A DNA stretch of 64,000 nucleotides, taken from VBCK01 sp036270655. GTDB taxonomy: Bacteria; Pseudomonadota; Gammaproteobacteria; Burkholderiales; Burkholderiaceae_F. The stretch covers positions 1 to 64,000 of the forward strand of contig DATBCD010000048.1 in the NCBI GenBank assembly GCA_036270655.1, written 5' to 3'. This document shows, piece by piece, positions 18,078 to 25,931 of this stretch. Position 1 is the first letter of the stretch. Each line of letters opens with the position of its first letter. The position numbers were made by a program, and so were the translations under genes. The notes under the pieces are model-generated. The model was not told the origin of the DNA. It worked only from the letters and a program-made list of their open reading frames with translations, and searched no databases.

Positions 18078-19006
18078 GGTTGGCGTTCCGTTGCGCGCTG
18101 ACAGCGGCGGCATCGGCCGCGCTGGCCTGCTCGATTCCGCTTTCAGCGCCGGCGGCGAACGCCGCGCCCGAAGGCAGGCAGCCGCCGCTCGCCGGGCAGG
18201 CGCCGGCCGATCCGACCGCCGACCAGATCGTCGACCGGAGCGTGCAGGCGCGCGGCGGGCCCGAGGCCTGGCGCAAGGTCGAGTCGATCGTCTGGAAGGG
18301 ACGCCTTGAAAGCGAACGCCTTTCCGAGCACGCAGTCCACTTCGAGCTGACCGAAAAGCGCCCGAACAAGGTGCGCTTCGAGATCCTCGAGCCGGCCGAA
18401 AGGGTCCTGCGCGTGTTCGACGGCGACCGCGGCTGGAAAGTGCGTGCCGGGCAGGACGGCCGGCCGACGGTGCAGCCTTTCACCGAGATGGAAGTCCGCT
18501 ACGCCCGCGAGGCGCCGGGCTTGAACGGGCCTCTGGTCGACGTCACGATCAAGGGCAGGACCGTGGCTCTCGAGGGGCGGGAAAAGATCGAGGGCCACGA
18601 CTGTTTCCGCCTTGCGATCCGAACCGGCCTGGGCGAGAAGCAGACGGTCTGGGTCGATGCGCAGACGTTCCTGGAACTGCGGTACGACCGCATGGCCTAT
18701 GGTGAGGGCGGGCCCCGGGGTGTCGTGTCCGTGTTCTACCGCGACTACCGTGTCGTCGAAGGACTTGCGCTGCCGTCGCTGGTCGAGATCGGCAGTCCGT
18801 CCGCCGACAAGCGGGACCGGATGGTGGTCGAGCAGGTAGCGCTGAATCCGAAGGTGCCCGACTTCGCATTTGCCCGTCCGCCCGGGGCCCCGCGCGGCAC
18901 CGAAGTCGTCATCCCCCCTGCGCCGTTGCCGCGCGCCGTGCTGCCCCAGGCCGCGACGTCCGGCGTGCCGAACCCGTCCCCGAGTCAGGCGCCGCCCTCC
19001 AAGTGA
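18074..19006 (+). CDS. Outer-membrane lipoprotein-sorting-like protein, copy 2
   Basis: A 310-residue paralogue of the preceding product, with the same opening (TADQIVDRSVQARGGPEAWRK) and the matching later blocks RVFDGDRGWKV and QTVWVDAQTFLELRY. It carries a signal peptide (CALTAAASAALACSIPLSAPAANA) and a Pro/Ala-rich C-terminal tail of about 40 residues that copy 1 lacks. Translation is coupled at both ends: ATGA with copy 1 and GTGA with the following cytochrome gene. Two diverged carriers in tandem next to a periplasmic cytochrome suggest that they act on the same pathway or deliver different cargo to it. Confidence 0.8.
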   Translation: MRLAFRCALTAAASAALACSIPLSAPAANAAPEGRQPPLAGQAPADPTADQIVDRSVQARGGPEAWRKVESIVWKGRLESERLSEHAVHFELTEKRPNKVRFEILEPAERVLRVFDGDRGWKVRAGQDGRPTVQPFTEMEVRYAREAPGLNGPLVDVTIKGRTVALEGREKIEGHDCFRLAIRTGLGEKQTVWVDAQTFLELRYDRMAYGEGGPRGVVSVFYRDYRVVEGLALPSLVEIGSPSADKRDRMVVEQVALNPKVPDFAFARPPGAPRGTEVVIPPAPLPRAVLPQAATSGVPNPSPSQAPPSK

Positions 19007-20682
19007 CGTTCGTTCGCAAAGCGCTCGCCGCGGTGCTGATCGGTGGCGCGGTTTCCGCTGCCGCAGCGGCCGAGGTCGACCGGTCGCTGGTCCAGATCGG
19101 CGAATCGATCTACCTGCACGGCGTGCTGGGATCCGGCGCCGAACTGCAGGCCATGCGCGAGGGGGGCGGTCCGGGCGCCAAGGGTGGCGATGCGGCCTGC
19201 GTCAACTGCCATCTGCGCAGCGCCCTCGGATCGAGCCACCAGTCGACGGGGATCGGCGCACGCACGCCGGCAAGGCAGATTCCGCCGATCGCGGGGCGCT
19301 ACCTGTTCGAGTCGGCGATGATCGGCCACGACCAACCCAACCTGCCCTATGTCGACGGGATGCGGACCAATCGCTCGCCCTACACCGAGGCCACGCTGGC
19401 GCGCGTGCTGCGCGAGGGCATCGATCCGGACGGACACAGGCTCGGCTACCTGATGCCGCGCTTCTCGCTCGGCGACGACGACCTCGCGGCGCTGATCGCC
19501 TACCTGAAGACAATCGATCCGACCCGGGTGCCGGGTGTCACGGATACGGATCTTCACTTTGCCACGATCGTCACACCGGACGTCGATCCGGCCCGGCGCG
19601 ACGCGATGGTCCACGTCATGCAGGCCTACTTCGACGAGCGCAACATCCGCCAGATGAATCCCAGCGCGCAGATGCGCGCCTCGGGCAGGACCCAGTACGC
19701 ACGGTCGATGTTCATGGTGCACCGGCAATGGCGGCTGCACGTCTGGGACCTGAAGGGGCAGCCCTCGGAATGGAGCGCGCAGCTGGCCGAGTTCTTCAGG
19801 AAGACGCCCGTGTTCGCGGTGGTTTCCGGGCTGGGCGCAAGCAACTGGGCGCCGGTGCACGCGTTCTGCGAGAAGCGGCGCCTGCCGTGCCTGTTCCCGA
19901 ATGTCGAGGTTCCGGTCGATGCATCGGGCGACTACTTCGAGCTCTACCTGTCGCGCGGCGTCCTGCTCGAAGTCGACCTGATCGCCGAAGGCATCCGCCG
20001 GGGCGCCGGCCCGGGTGTGCCGGCCGCCAGGCGCGTGCACCAGATCTATCGCCCCGGCGACAGCGGCGAGCCCGCGGCGCGGGCGCTGGCCGCGCGGCTC
20101 AGGACCCAGGGCATCGAAGTCGGCGAATCCGTGGTGTCGGAGGGGGGGCGCGATCTGCCGGCGGCGGTCAGGGCCGCATCGGGCGCCGACGCGCTGGTGC
20201 TGTGGCTGCGCCCGGCGGACCTCGGCGCGCTCGGCGACCCGAAGGACGCGCCGGCTACGCTCTACGTCTCGGGGCTAATGGCAGGGCTCGATCATGCGCC
20301 GCTGCCTGCGCCGTGGCGCGGCCGCGCTCACATGGCCTACCCGGTCGACCTGCCTGAGCAGCGGGTCGTGCGCGTGGACTACCCGATGGGATGGTTCAGG
20401 ATCCGCAAGATCCCGGTGGTCGACGAGCGGCTGCAGGCCGACACCTACCTCGCCTGCGGGCTGCTGTCCGAAGCGCTGAAGGACATGACCGGCACGTTCT
20501 TCGGTCCGTACCTGATCGAGGAAATGCAGACGATGGTCGAGCATCGGACCGTCACCGGTTACTACCCGCGTCTGTCGCTGGCCGAGAACCAGCACTTTGC
20601 CTCGAAGGGCGGCTACCTGGTGCATTTCGGAGGACCCGAAGGAACGCGGATCGTCGCCGATTCGGATTGGATCGTGCCGTAA
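19003..20682 (+). CDS. Periplasmic c-type cytochrome fused to a periplasmic-binding-like domain
   Basis: A 559-residue protein starting at GTG 19003, which overlaps the previous stop as GTGA. A short signal peptide (ALAAVLIGGAVSAAAAA) precedes a mono-haem cytochrome c domain with CVNCH near residue 66 and a likely axial methionine in GYLMPRFSLGDDDLAALIAYL near 150. From about residue 185 to the end the sequence looks like a type-1 periplasmic-binding fold of the branched-chain amino acid/ABC substrate-binding kind, but no transporter gene lies nearby. The C-terminal 60 residues match the partial gene at the left edge. Transfer of electrons from the copper oxidase, or sensing coupled to redox state, are both possible; the sequence alone does not decide. 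Confidence 0.85.
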   Translation: MTFVRKALAAVLIGGAVSAAAAAEVDRSLVQIGESIYLHGVLGSGAELQAMREGGGPGAKGGDAACVNCHLRSALGSSHQSTGIGARTPARQIPPIAGRYLFESAMIGHDQPNLPYVDGMRTNRSPYTEATLARVLREGIDPDGHRLGYLMPRFSLGDDDLAALIAYLKTIDPTRVPGVTDTDLHFATIVTPDVDPARRDAMVHVMQAYFDERNIRQMNPSAQMRASGRTQYARSMFMVHRQWRLHVWDLKGQPSEWSAQLAEFFRKTPVFAVVSGLGASNWAPVHAFCEKRRLPCLFPNVEVPVDASGDYFELYLSRGVLLEVDLIAEGIRRGAGPGVPAARRVHQIYRPGDSGEPAARALAARLRTQGIEVGESVVSEGGRDLPAAVRAASGADALVLWLRPADLGALGDPKDAPATLYVSGLMAGLDHAPLPAPWRGRAHMAYPVDLPEQRVVRVDYPMGWFRIRKIPVVDERLQADTYLACGLLSEALKDMTGTFFGPYLIEEMQTMVEHRTVTGYYPRLSLAENQHFASKGGYLVHFGGPEGTRIVADSDWIVP

Positions 20683-20686
20683 GTTT

Positions 20687-20712
20687 TCGAGTGGCGGGTG
20701 ATCCCGACTCGA
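20687..20712 (+). terminator. Hairpin after the cytochrome gene
   Basis: TCGAGT pairs with ACTCGA and inside it CGGG pairs with CCCG around a TGAT loop, with a two-base GG bulge. It begins five bases after the stop of the cytochrome fusion gene. There is no T-run. A second, looser inverted repeat (CGTTTAC at 20728-20734, GTAAACG at 20754-20760) follows and is succeeded by an A-run. Confidence 0.5.
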
Positions 20713-20784
20713 CAGCGCCGCGCCGGGCGTTTACCGTGAGGCCACACGGGAAAGTAAACGAAAAAAGGCAAGCTCCGAGTCCCT

Positions 20785-21930
20785 GTGTCCGTCCCGCCGC
20801 CATTCGATCACAACGTCCCGCACACGGCCTTGCGCCGGCCGGTAGACGCGGGCGATGACACCGCGTCGATCGCCGCATCCGTGCGCCTGGATACCGAAGG
20901 GCGGATCCGCGAGGCCAGCGCAACGGCCGCGGCGATGCTCGGATACGACCAGAGGGCGCTAAACGGCCGCACCCTGACCGATCTGGCCGCGCAGGGCTGG
21001 CGTGACGCGGCCGAAGTTGCCTCGGCCCGGGTGCGCTTCGGCACCGCCAACGATTTCGCGCTGCTGCTGCGAGGGCGAAGCGGGCGCCTGAGCCTGATCG
21101 AGATGGCGGCGCGGCCGCTTGTGGCCGATGGACAGGCGAAGGCCTTCATTCTGGAGTGGGCCAACGGCCGGCCGCGCCGGCAGGCGGTGGAAGGGCCGCT
21201 CGAGGCGGAGTTGCATCGCCTGGCCGTTTCATTGATACGGGGACGGGAACGCGAGCGTCTGGACGTCGCCAAGCGGCTGCACGATGACCTGATGCCCACG
21301 CTGGCGATGACAAAGTATCTGGTCGAGGACGCCGCAAAGCGCAGCAGTCGCGACGAAGCGTCCGAGTTGCTCGGGCAGGCGTCTGCCAGCTTGCGGCACG
21401 TGATCGCCGAGCTGAGCAACATTTCAAACGCGCTGCGGCCGCGACTGCTCGATGATCTGGGTTTGCTGCCGACGCTGGAGTGGTACGGTCGCGGCTTCGA
21501 GGAGGCGCATTGCCCGATCTCCGTGGTTCGAGTGCTGACGGCGACCGAGCACAACGTGCCGCACCATTTGAAAGTCGACATCTTCCGGATCGTGCAGGAC
21601 GCGCTGGGCAACGTGGCCCGCCACGCGCAGGCCACCGTGGTGCGCCTGTCGCTGACCGAGAAAGACGACGAGTTGCGCCTGGCCGTCGAGGACAACGGCA
21701 AGGGCTTCGACACGGCATATGCCTTCCGGGCGGGCGATACGAGCGTCGGACTGATTTCGATCAGCAAGCGGATCCGCGCCACCGGAGGTCGTTTTGTCCT
21801 CGAGTCGCGCCCGGGGCGTGGCACCCGGGTCGGGGGAGCGTGGGCACTGGGAGTAACCATGCGGGAAGTAGAAAATGGGGATCCCTCCTACTACCCGAAA
21901 TCCGCAGGTGGGGCTTCAATACGCAGGTGA
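20785..21930 (+). CDS. Soluble PAS-domain histidine kinase, NarL partner type (copy 1)
   Basis: A 381-residue protein with no membrane segment. Residues 30-125 form a PAS-like domain (RIREASATAAAMLGYD). The HisKA_3 dimerisation region holds the phospho-acceptor H166 in RERLDVAKRLHDDL. The catalytic domain shows DIFRIVQDALGNVARHA (N box) and EDNGKGFD (G1). This is the kinase class that partners LuxR/NarL-type response regulators; the only such regulator in the window is at 24580-25338. The protein has an extra 25-residue C-terminal tail after the usual end, which may not be functional. It is a clear paralogue of the kinase at 23457-24560. GTG 20785 has no strong ribosome-binding site, so the start is uncertain. 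Confidence 0.85.
   Translation: MSVPPPFDHNVPHTALRRPVDAGDDTASIAASVRLDTEGRIREASATAAAMLGYDQRALNGRTLTDLAAQGWRDAAEVASARVRFGTANDFALLLRGRSGRLSLIEMAARPLVADGQAKAFILEWANGRPRRQAVEGPLEAELHRLAVSLIRGRERERLDVAKRLHDDLMPTLAMTKYLVEDAAKRSSRDEASELLGQASASLRHVIAELSNISNALRPRLLDDLGLLPTLEWYGRGFEEAHCPISVVRVLTATEHNVPHHLKVDIFRIVQDALGNVARHAQATVVRLSLTEKDDELRLAVEDNGKGFDTAYAFRAGDTSVGLISISKRIRATGGRFVLESRPGRGTRVGGAWALGVTMREVENGDPSYYPKSAGGASIRR
21903..21929 (+). promoter_or_regulatory. Direct repeat of CGCAGGTG before the transglycosylase gene
   Basis: CGCAGGTG occurs at 21903-21910 and 21922-21929, close to two helical turns apart, at the 3' end of the kinase gene and just before the transglycosylase start at 21967. Related CAGGTG-containing sequences stand upstream of the oxidase genes and of the second kinase. 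A regulator site is a guess. Confidence 0.2.
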
Positions 21931-21966
21931 GTGGCCGCATGATTTAGGCTGCTTTGGGGGGTCAGT

Positions 21967-22593
21967 TTGAAGGTTTTGGGTCCAGGCTCGATCGTGTGGC
22001 TGGCCGGCGCAGCAGTGGGCCTGATTGCGCCTGTGCACGCCCAGATCTACGCCGGCACCAGCGACAGCGGAGCGGTGGTGCTGTCCAACTTTCAGACCAG
22101 CGAGACACCGCAGGTGGTGATCGCGCCGCCGGTCGTGCTCGCCCCGGTGGTGGTTGCTGCCGCAGCCCCGGCGGCGACGGGACGCGATGCATCGCGCGCG
22201 GAGCAGTTCAGGCCGATGATCCAGAAGGTCGCGCAGGAAACTTCGGTGTCGCCGCAGCTGCTGCATGCGGTGATCGCGGTGGAGTCCGGCTACGACGCGA
22301 AAGCGGTGTCGCGCAAAGGAGCGAAGGGCCTGATGCAGCTGATGCCGCAGACCGCGCAGCGCTTCGGCGTTCGCAATGCGCTCGATCCGATGCAGAACGT
22401 GCGGGGCGGGGCCCTTTATCTGAAATGGCTGCTCGACTATTTCGACGGCGATCTGAAGCTGGCGCTGGCCGGCTATAACGCGGGCGAAAACGAAGTGGTG
22501 CGCGCCGGCTATCGGATTCCGGCGATCAAGGAAACGCGCGACTACGTCCCCAAAGTGCTGGCACGTTTGAGCAGGAAGCCGGTCGCAAGCTAG
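21967..22593 (+). CDS. Lytic transglycosylase, SLT family
   Basis: A 208-residue exported protein starting at TTG 21967 behind a GGGGGG tract. A signal peptide (IVWLAGAAVGLIAPVHA) and a Pro/Val/Ala linker precede the lysozyme-like SLT domain at about residues 80-200. The catalytic glutamate is E106 in VIAVESGYD, followed by GAKGLMQLMPQTA and ALAGYNAGE, all hallmarks of family 1 lytic transglycosylases. It cleaves peptidoglycan and typically makes room for envelope-spanning machines, which would fit the secretion operon that follows. Its last four bases overlap the convergent PCuAC-like gene tail to tail. Confidence 0.9.
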   Translation: MKVLGPGSIVWLAGAAVGLIAPVHAQIYAGTSDSGAVVLSNFQTSETPQVVIAPPVVLAPVVVAAAAPAATGRDASRAEQFRPMIQKVAQETSVSPQLLHAVIAVESGYDAKAVSRKGAKGLMQLMPQTAQRFGVRNALDPMQNVRGGALYLKWLLDYFDGDLKLALAGYNAGENEVVRAGYRIPAIKETRDYVPKVLARLSRKPVAS

Positions 22594-23069
22594 TTCGCCT
22601 TCGTGGCCATCGCCGGCCCGCTCGACCCGCTGGCGGCCTCTTCCACCTGAAACTCGACCGGCAGCTCGATCCCGCTGGAAAGTTTCAGCGTGGCCGCGAT
22701 GCGTTCGCCGGGCGCGAAGCTGTAGTTCAGCCCGATGAAGGCCAGGTGATATCCCTGCGGCTTGAACTCGAGCGTGGTGTTGGCGGGGATCGGAATCGCC
22801 TCGACGGTGCGCACCTTGGTTCCGCCCTCGATCGGGATTGCCGCGCGCAGCTCGACCGAATTGGCAACCGAGCAGGTGGCGCCGACCAGCACATCGTCCT
22901 TGCCGTCGTTGGTGATCGTCATGAACGCCGCGTCTTCGCGCTGGCCGACCACCGAAGGGGCGGTGCGGGCGCGATCCACCGCGATCGCTCCAGCATGAAA
23001 GTCATGACCTTTCGCGCACGGTACTGACGCCGCCAGCGTAACGACGGTCAGCCGTCGCAGCATTCTCAT
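22590..23069 (-). CDS. PCuAC/DUF461-like periplasmic protein with degenerate copper site
   Basis: A 159-residue protein with a signal-like N-terminus and the PCuAC beta-sandwich pattern: AAFMTITNDG, SVEL, IPIPANTTLEFKPQGYHLAFIGL, IELPVEFQV. PCuAC proteins deliver copper in the periplasm using a His, two Met and an HxM pair. Here only H108 of GYHLA is obvious: the VELH position reads VELR (R75), the GxMRM position reads GGTKVR, and HxM has become H-L-A110. The N-terminus has an additional HDFHAG that could bind metal. Either copper is bound differently or the protein has another role. The gene is transcribed away from the second kinase gene. Confidence 0.8.
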   Translation of the reverse strand: MRMLRRLTVVTLAASVPCAKGHDFHAGAIAVDRARTAPSVVGQREDAAFMTITNDGKDDVLVGATCSVANSVELRAAIPIEGGTKVRTVEAIPIPANTTLEFKPQGYHLAFIGLNYSFAPGERIAATLKLSSGIELPVEFQVEEAASGSSGPAMATKAN

Positions 23070-23456
23070 CGTGGATCACCTTTCAACCGGTTACAAAGCG
23101 CACCCGAAAGGTATCAGTTGTTTTCGAATCCGTCGCCTGAGCAGGCAACTGCGAGACGATGGCGGCTCGCGCGAAGGCTCGAGGGTGGCGCGGACGCTCT
23201 CGAGGCCGCGATGTGTGTCCGTCCCCGGTAACTTCGATGGGTTGATGCGGGTCCGAAGTCGTGACTACGCCCCTAGGGTGGGTGGTGCCCCTACCTGTCA
23301 AAGCAGGGTTCCGGGACCCCAAATCCCCCAAACAAACGATCCGGTTGAACGCAAGCAACCCTTGCAACAGTTCTGTGTCAAACGGACAATCGACTGCTAC
23401 GGGCAGTCCGGTGCCGCGCGCTCGTTTGTAAGCCGTGAAGCAGGAGCTGGATTCTG
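23070..23456. other. Divergent intergenic region
   Basis: This 387-base gap separates the start of the PCuAC-like gene (minus strand) from that of the second kinase (plus strand), so it should hold two divergent promoters. It shows two CCCCTA hexamers 18 bases apart, at 23270-23275 and 23288-23293, the second inside CCCCTACCTG, which resembles CCCCACCTG upstream of the oxidase genes. I see no gene or clear terminator in it. Confidence 0.5.
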
Positions 23457-24560
23457 ATGGATGCGAAGTCGGACGTCTCGGCCGGGTTTCAGGATGTTGG
23501 GCCGGGAGACGGTGTGCCCACCTTCGCCAGCGGCGGGGTGGCGGCGGTCTGGTTGGACCACCAGGACAGGATCCGCGAAGCGACCGCCAGCGCAGCCGGC
23601 ATGCTGGGTTTCGAGCCGCAGGCGCTGATCGGGCGGCAACTGGCCGATCTGGCGGCGGAGGGCTGGCGCACCGCGGCGGAAGTGGCTGCGGCCCGCGTTC
23701 GGTTCGGCTCGACCGACAGCTTCGAGCTGCTGTTGCGTGGACGCAGCGGCCGGCAGACCCTGGTCGAGATGACCGCCCAATCGCAACCGCTGCCGGACGG
23801 CGAACCTGGTTCCGTGGTTGCCTGGTCCGAGCGGCGCCTGAGGCGCCGCACCCGTGCCGAGGCGAACGCCGGCGACGTGGAGTTGCGCCGCCTGGCGTAC
23901 GGATTGCTGCGGACGCAGGAAGCCGAGCGCATGAGGGTTGCCGGCGAACTGCACGACGACGTCGCACCCCTGGTGGTGATGGTCAAGTACATGATCGAGG
24001 ACGCGCAGGCGCGCCTCGGGCGCGGTGCCCTCGACGAGGCGGCCGAGGCGATGAACGGCGCCACCTCGCGGCTGCGCGACGTGCTGGCCGAGCTGCGACG
24101 CATCTCGACCGATCTTCGCCCGCGCCTGCTCGATGACCTCGGATTGGGGCCGACGCTGCAGTGGTACTGCCGCGGGTTCGAGGACGCCTGCCCGTCGCTT
24201 GCGGCCAGATGCCGGATTTCGGCCGAAGAGCGCGATATCCCGGAAGACCTGAAGCTGGAGGTTTTCCGGATCGTGCAGGAAGCCCTGAGCAACGTGGCGC
24301 AGCACGCCAATGCCAATCGCGTGAACGTGTCGCTGGTTCGACTGGGCGACGAGCTGCGACTGGCGATCGACGACGACGGCGTCGGCTTCGATCCGGCCCG
24401 AGTGGCCGATCAGGGACTCGGCCTCGGCTTGCACGCGATCCGCAAGCGGATCGATGCCACCGGCGGCGTGCTATCGCTGGAGACCGCGCCCCACCGCGGC
24501 ACGCGACTGAACGCGAGCTGGAAGGTGGGGGCGGACGCCCCGACCGCCGCCGCCGCTTGA
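23457..24560 (+). CDS. Soluble PAS-domain histidine kinase, NarL partner type (copy 2)
   Basis: A 367-residue protein without membrane segments, starting at ATG 23457 behind AGGAG. It has the same layout as copy 1: PAS-like domain (RIREATASAAGMLGFE) at residues 28-125, HisKA_3 with H166 in RMRVAGELHDDVAPLVV, and a catalytic domain with VFRIVQEALSNVAQHAN and DDDGVGFDPARV. It ends normally, unlike copy 1. The stop is 19 bases from the stop of the convergent NarL-type response regulator, which is the obvious cognate partner. Because both kinases are soluble, they probably sense an internal redox or small-molecule signal through the PAS domain; no cofactor-binding residue is evident. Confidence 0.88.
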   Translation: MDAKSDVSAGFQDVGPGDGVPTFASGGVAAVWLDHQDRIREATASAAGMLGFEPQALIGRQLADLAAEGWRTAAEVAAARVRFGSTDSFELLLRGRSGRQTLVEMTAQSQPLPDGEPGSVVAWSERRLRRRTRAEANAGDVELRRLAYGLLRTQEAERMRVAGELHDDVAPLVVMVKYMIEDAQARLGRGALDEAAEAMNGATSRLRDVLAELRRISTDLRPRLLDDLGLGPTLQWYCRGFEDACPSLAARCRISAEERDIPEDLKLEVFRIVQEALSNVAQHANANRVNVSLVRLGDELRLAIDDDGVGFDPARVADQGLGLGLHAIRKRIDATGGVLSLETAPHRGTRLNASWKVGADAPTAAAA

Positions 24561-24579
24561 GGCGGGCGGCGCCGCTTCT

Positions 24580-25338
24580 TTAAACGGCCGGCTGCGGTGC
24601 CGGAGTCGGCTGCCAGTCGCCCAGCGCGGCCTTGTCCTCGTCCCCGTTCTGGATTGTGCCGCCGTTGAACAGGCGCGAAACCGCACCAGGACGCTCGATC
24701 AGGCCGCTTTCCAGCGCAACCAGTGTCAGCTCGGCGACATTGCGAAGACCGAGCTTGCGCATCAAATTGGCGCGGTGCTTTTCGACCGTCTTCGGGCTGA
24801 CGTTCAGGAATTCGGCGGCCGCCCGGTTGGTTCTGCCCTCGGCGATCAGTTTCAGGATGCTGCGCTCGCGCGCGGTCAGCTTGTCCCAGGGCGCGGCCTT
24901 GGCCTCCGCGCGTTCGCCGTGCAGGTAGCTGTCGACCAGGTGGCCGGAGACGTCGGGCGACAGGAACTTCTTGCCGCCGATCACGCTGCGCAGCGCCATC
25001 ACCAACTCGTCGTACGAGGCGTCCTTCAGGATATAGCCGTCGGCGCCCGCGCGCAGCGCTTCGCGCACGTACTCGTCGGTCTTGTACGCGGTCAGCGCGA
25101 CGATTTTGATTCCGGGCATCCGGCGCTTGATCTGCGCGGTCGCCTCGATGCCGTTCATTCCGGGCATCGACAGATCCATCAGGATCAGGTCCGGCGTCAG
25201 CGAAATCGCCTGCCGCACGGTCTCCTTGCCGTCTCTCCCCTCTCCGACGACCTCGAAGTCCGGCAGCGAACTGACCAGCGATCGCAGGCCCTGGCGCAGC
25301 AGGTTGTGATCTTCAGCGATCAGGATTCGGCTTTTCAT
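24580..25338 (-). CDS. NarL/FixJ-type response regulator
   Basis: A 252-residue regulator. ATG 25338 is chosen because GAGGG precedes it and the frame then begins MKSRILIAEDH, the usual receiver start; upstream codons run into the neighbouring pseudopilin-like gene. The receiver domain has the acidic pair E9/D10 and phospho-acceptor D55 in LILMDLSMPG. The LuxR-type helix-turn-helix reads LTARERSILKLIAEGRTNRAAAEFLNVSPKTVEKH, split here over the scanning and recognition helices. A short C-terminal tail follows. It is the last gene of the secretion operon (11 bases after the preceding stop) yet converges on a NarL-partner kinase, so it may link the kinases to secretion and oxidase genes. Confidence 0.9.
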   Translation of the reverse strand: MKSRILIAEDHNLLRQGLRSLVSSLPDFEVVGEGRDGKETVRQAISLTPDLILMDLSMPGMNGIEATAQIKRRMPGIKIVALTAYKTDEYVREALRAGADGYILKDASYDELVMALRSVIGGKKFLSPDVSGHLVDSYLHGERAEAKAAPWDKLTARERSILKLIAEGRTNRAAAEFLNVSPKTVEKHRANLMRKLGLRNVAELTLVALESGLIERPGAVSRLFNGGTIQNGDEDKAALGDWQPTPAPQPAV

Positions 25339-25349
25339 GGCATCTACCC

Positions 25350-25931
25350 TCAGTTGGGAGCTTGCGGCACCGGTACGCCCGGTGCGGGGCCTTGCGAAGG
25401 ACTGGACGGCGTTTGCTGTGGTGACGGCTGCTGAATAGATCCCGGCTGCTGCGGGAGCAGGGACAGGCCCGTTGGCAGGAAGATGAACTGCCATTGGGTG
25501 TACGTCTCGGCGCTCTCGAACTGGGACAGACCGGGGGGAAAGCCGGCCTTCTTGATCGGGGCGGCGGTCGACGTCGAATGAATGCCGATGAACCCGTTGG
25601 CCTGCATGATCGGCTCGAACTCGCCCGACTCGCTCATCGGGTCGCGGTAAGCCCGGCGCAGGTGGTGGACCGGGTTGGGAAAGCGATTGTCGGTCAGCAG
25701 CACGTCGATCGAAGGCGGATAGGCGCGCCGGCCCGGAGACATCTTCCAGTAGCTCTGGATCGCGCGGCGGTACTGTTGTCCGATGAACAGCAGCTCGGTT
25801 TCGCGCTCGCGCTTGAGCGTCACAGCCCAGACTTCGGCAGCGGCCAGGGCCCCGACCCCGACCAGGATCAGCATGATCAGCAGCGCGATCAGCACCAGTC
25901 CGGACGCGCGGCGGTTACGAACAGGGCGCAT
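25350..25931 (-). CDS. Pseudopilin-like membrane protein of the secretion operon
   Basis: Start ATG 25931 gives 193 residues: MRPVRNRRASG followed by a hydrophobic helix (LVLIALLIMLILVGVGALA), the topology of a prepilin without the canonical GFTLxE cleavage motif. The periplasmic part has ELLFIGQQYRRAIQSYW and RRAYPPSIDVLL, blocks seen in type II secretion/type IV pilus minor pseudopilins. The C-terminus is Pro/Gln/Ser-rich. The start overlaps the preceding pseudopilin gene by 17 bases. It may be a minor tip pseudopilin or an uncleaved adaptor. An extended frame to 26021 exists but its Arg/Val-rich extension looks like read-in from the overlapping gene. Confidence 0.75.
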   Translation of the reverse strand: MRPVRNRRASGLVLIALLIMLILVGVGALAAAEVWAVTLKRERETELLFIGQQYRRAIQSYWKMSPGRRAYPPSIDVLLTDNRFPNPVHHLRRAYRDPMSESGEFEPIMQANGFIGIHSTSTAAPIKKAGFPPGLSQFESAETYTQWQFIFLPTGLSLLPQQPGSIQQPSPQQTPSSPSQGPAPGVPVPQAPN

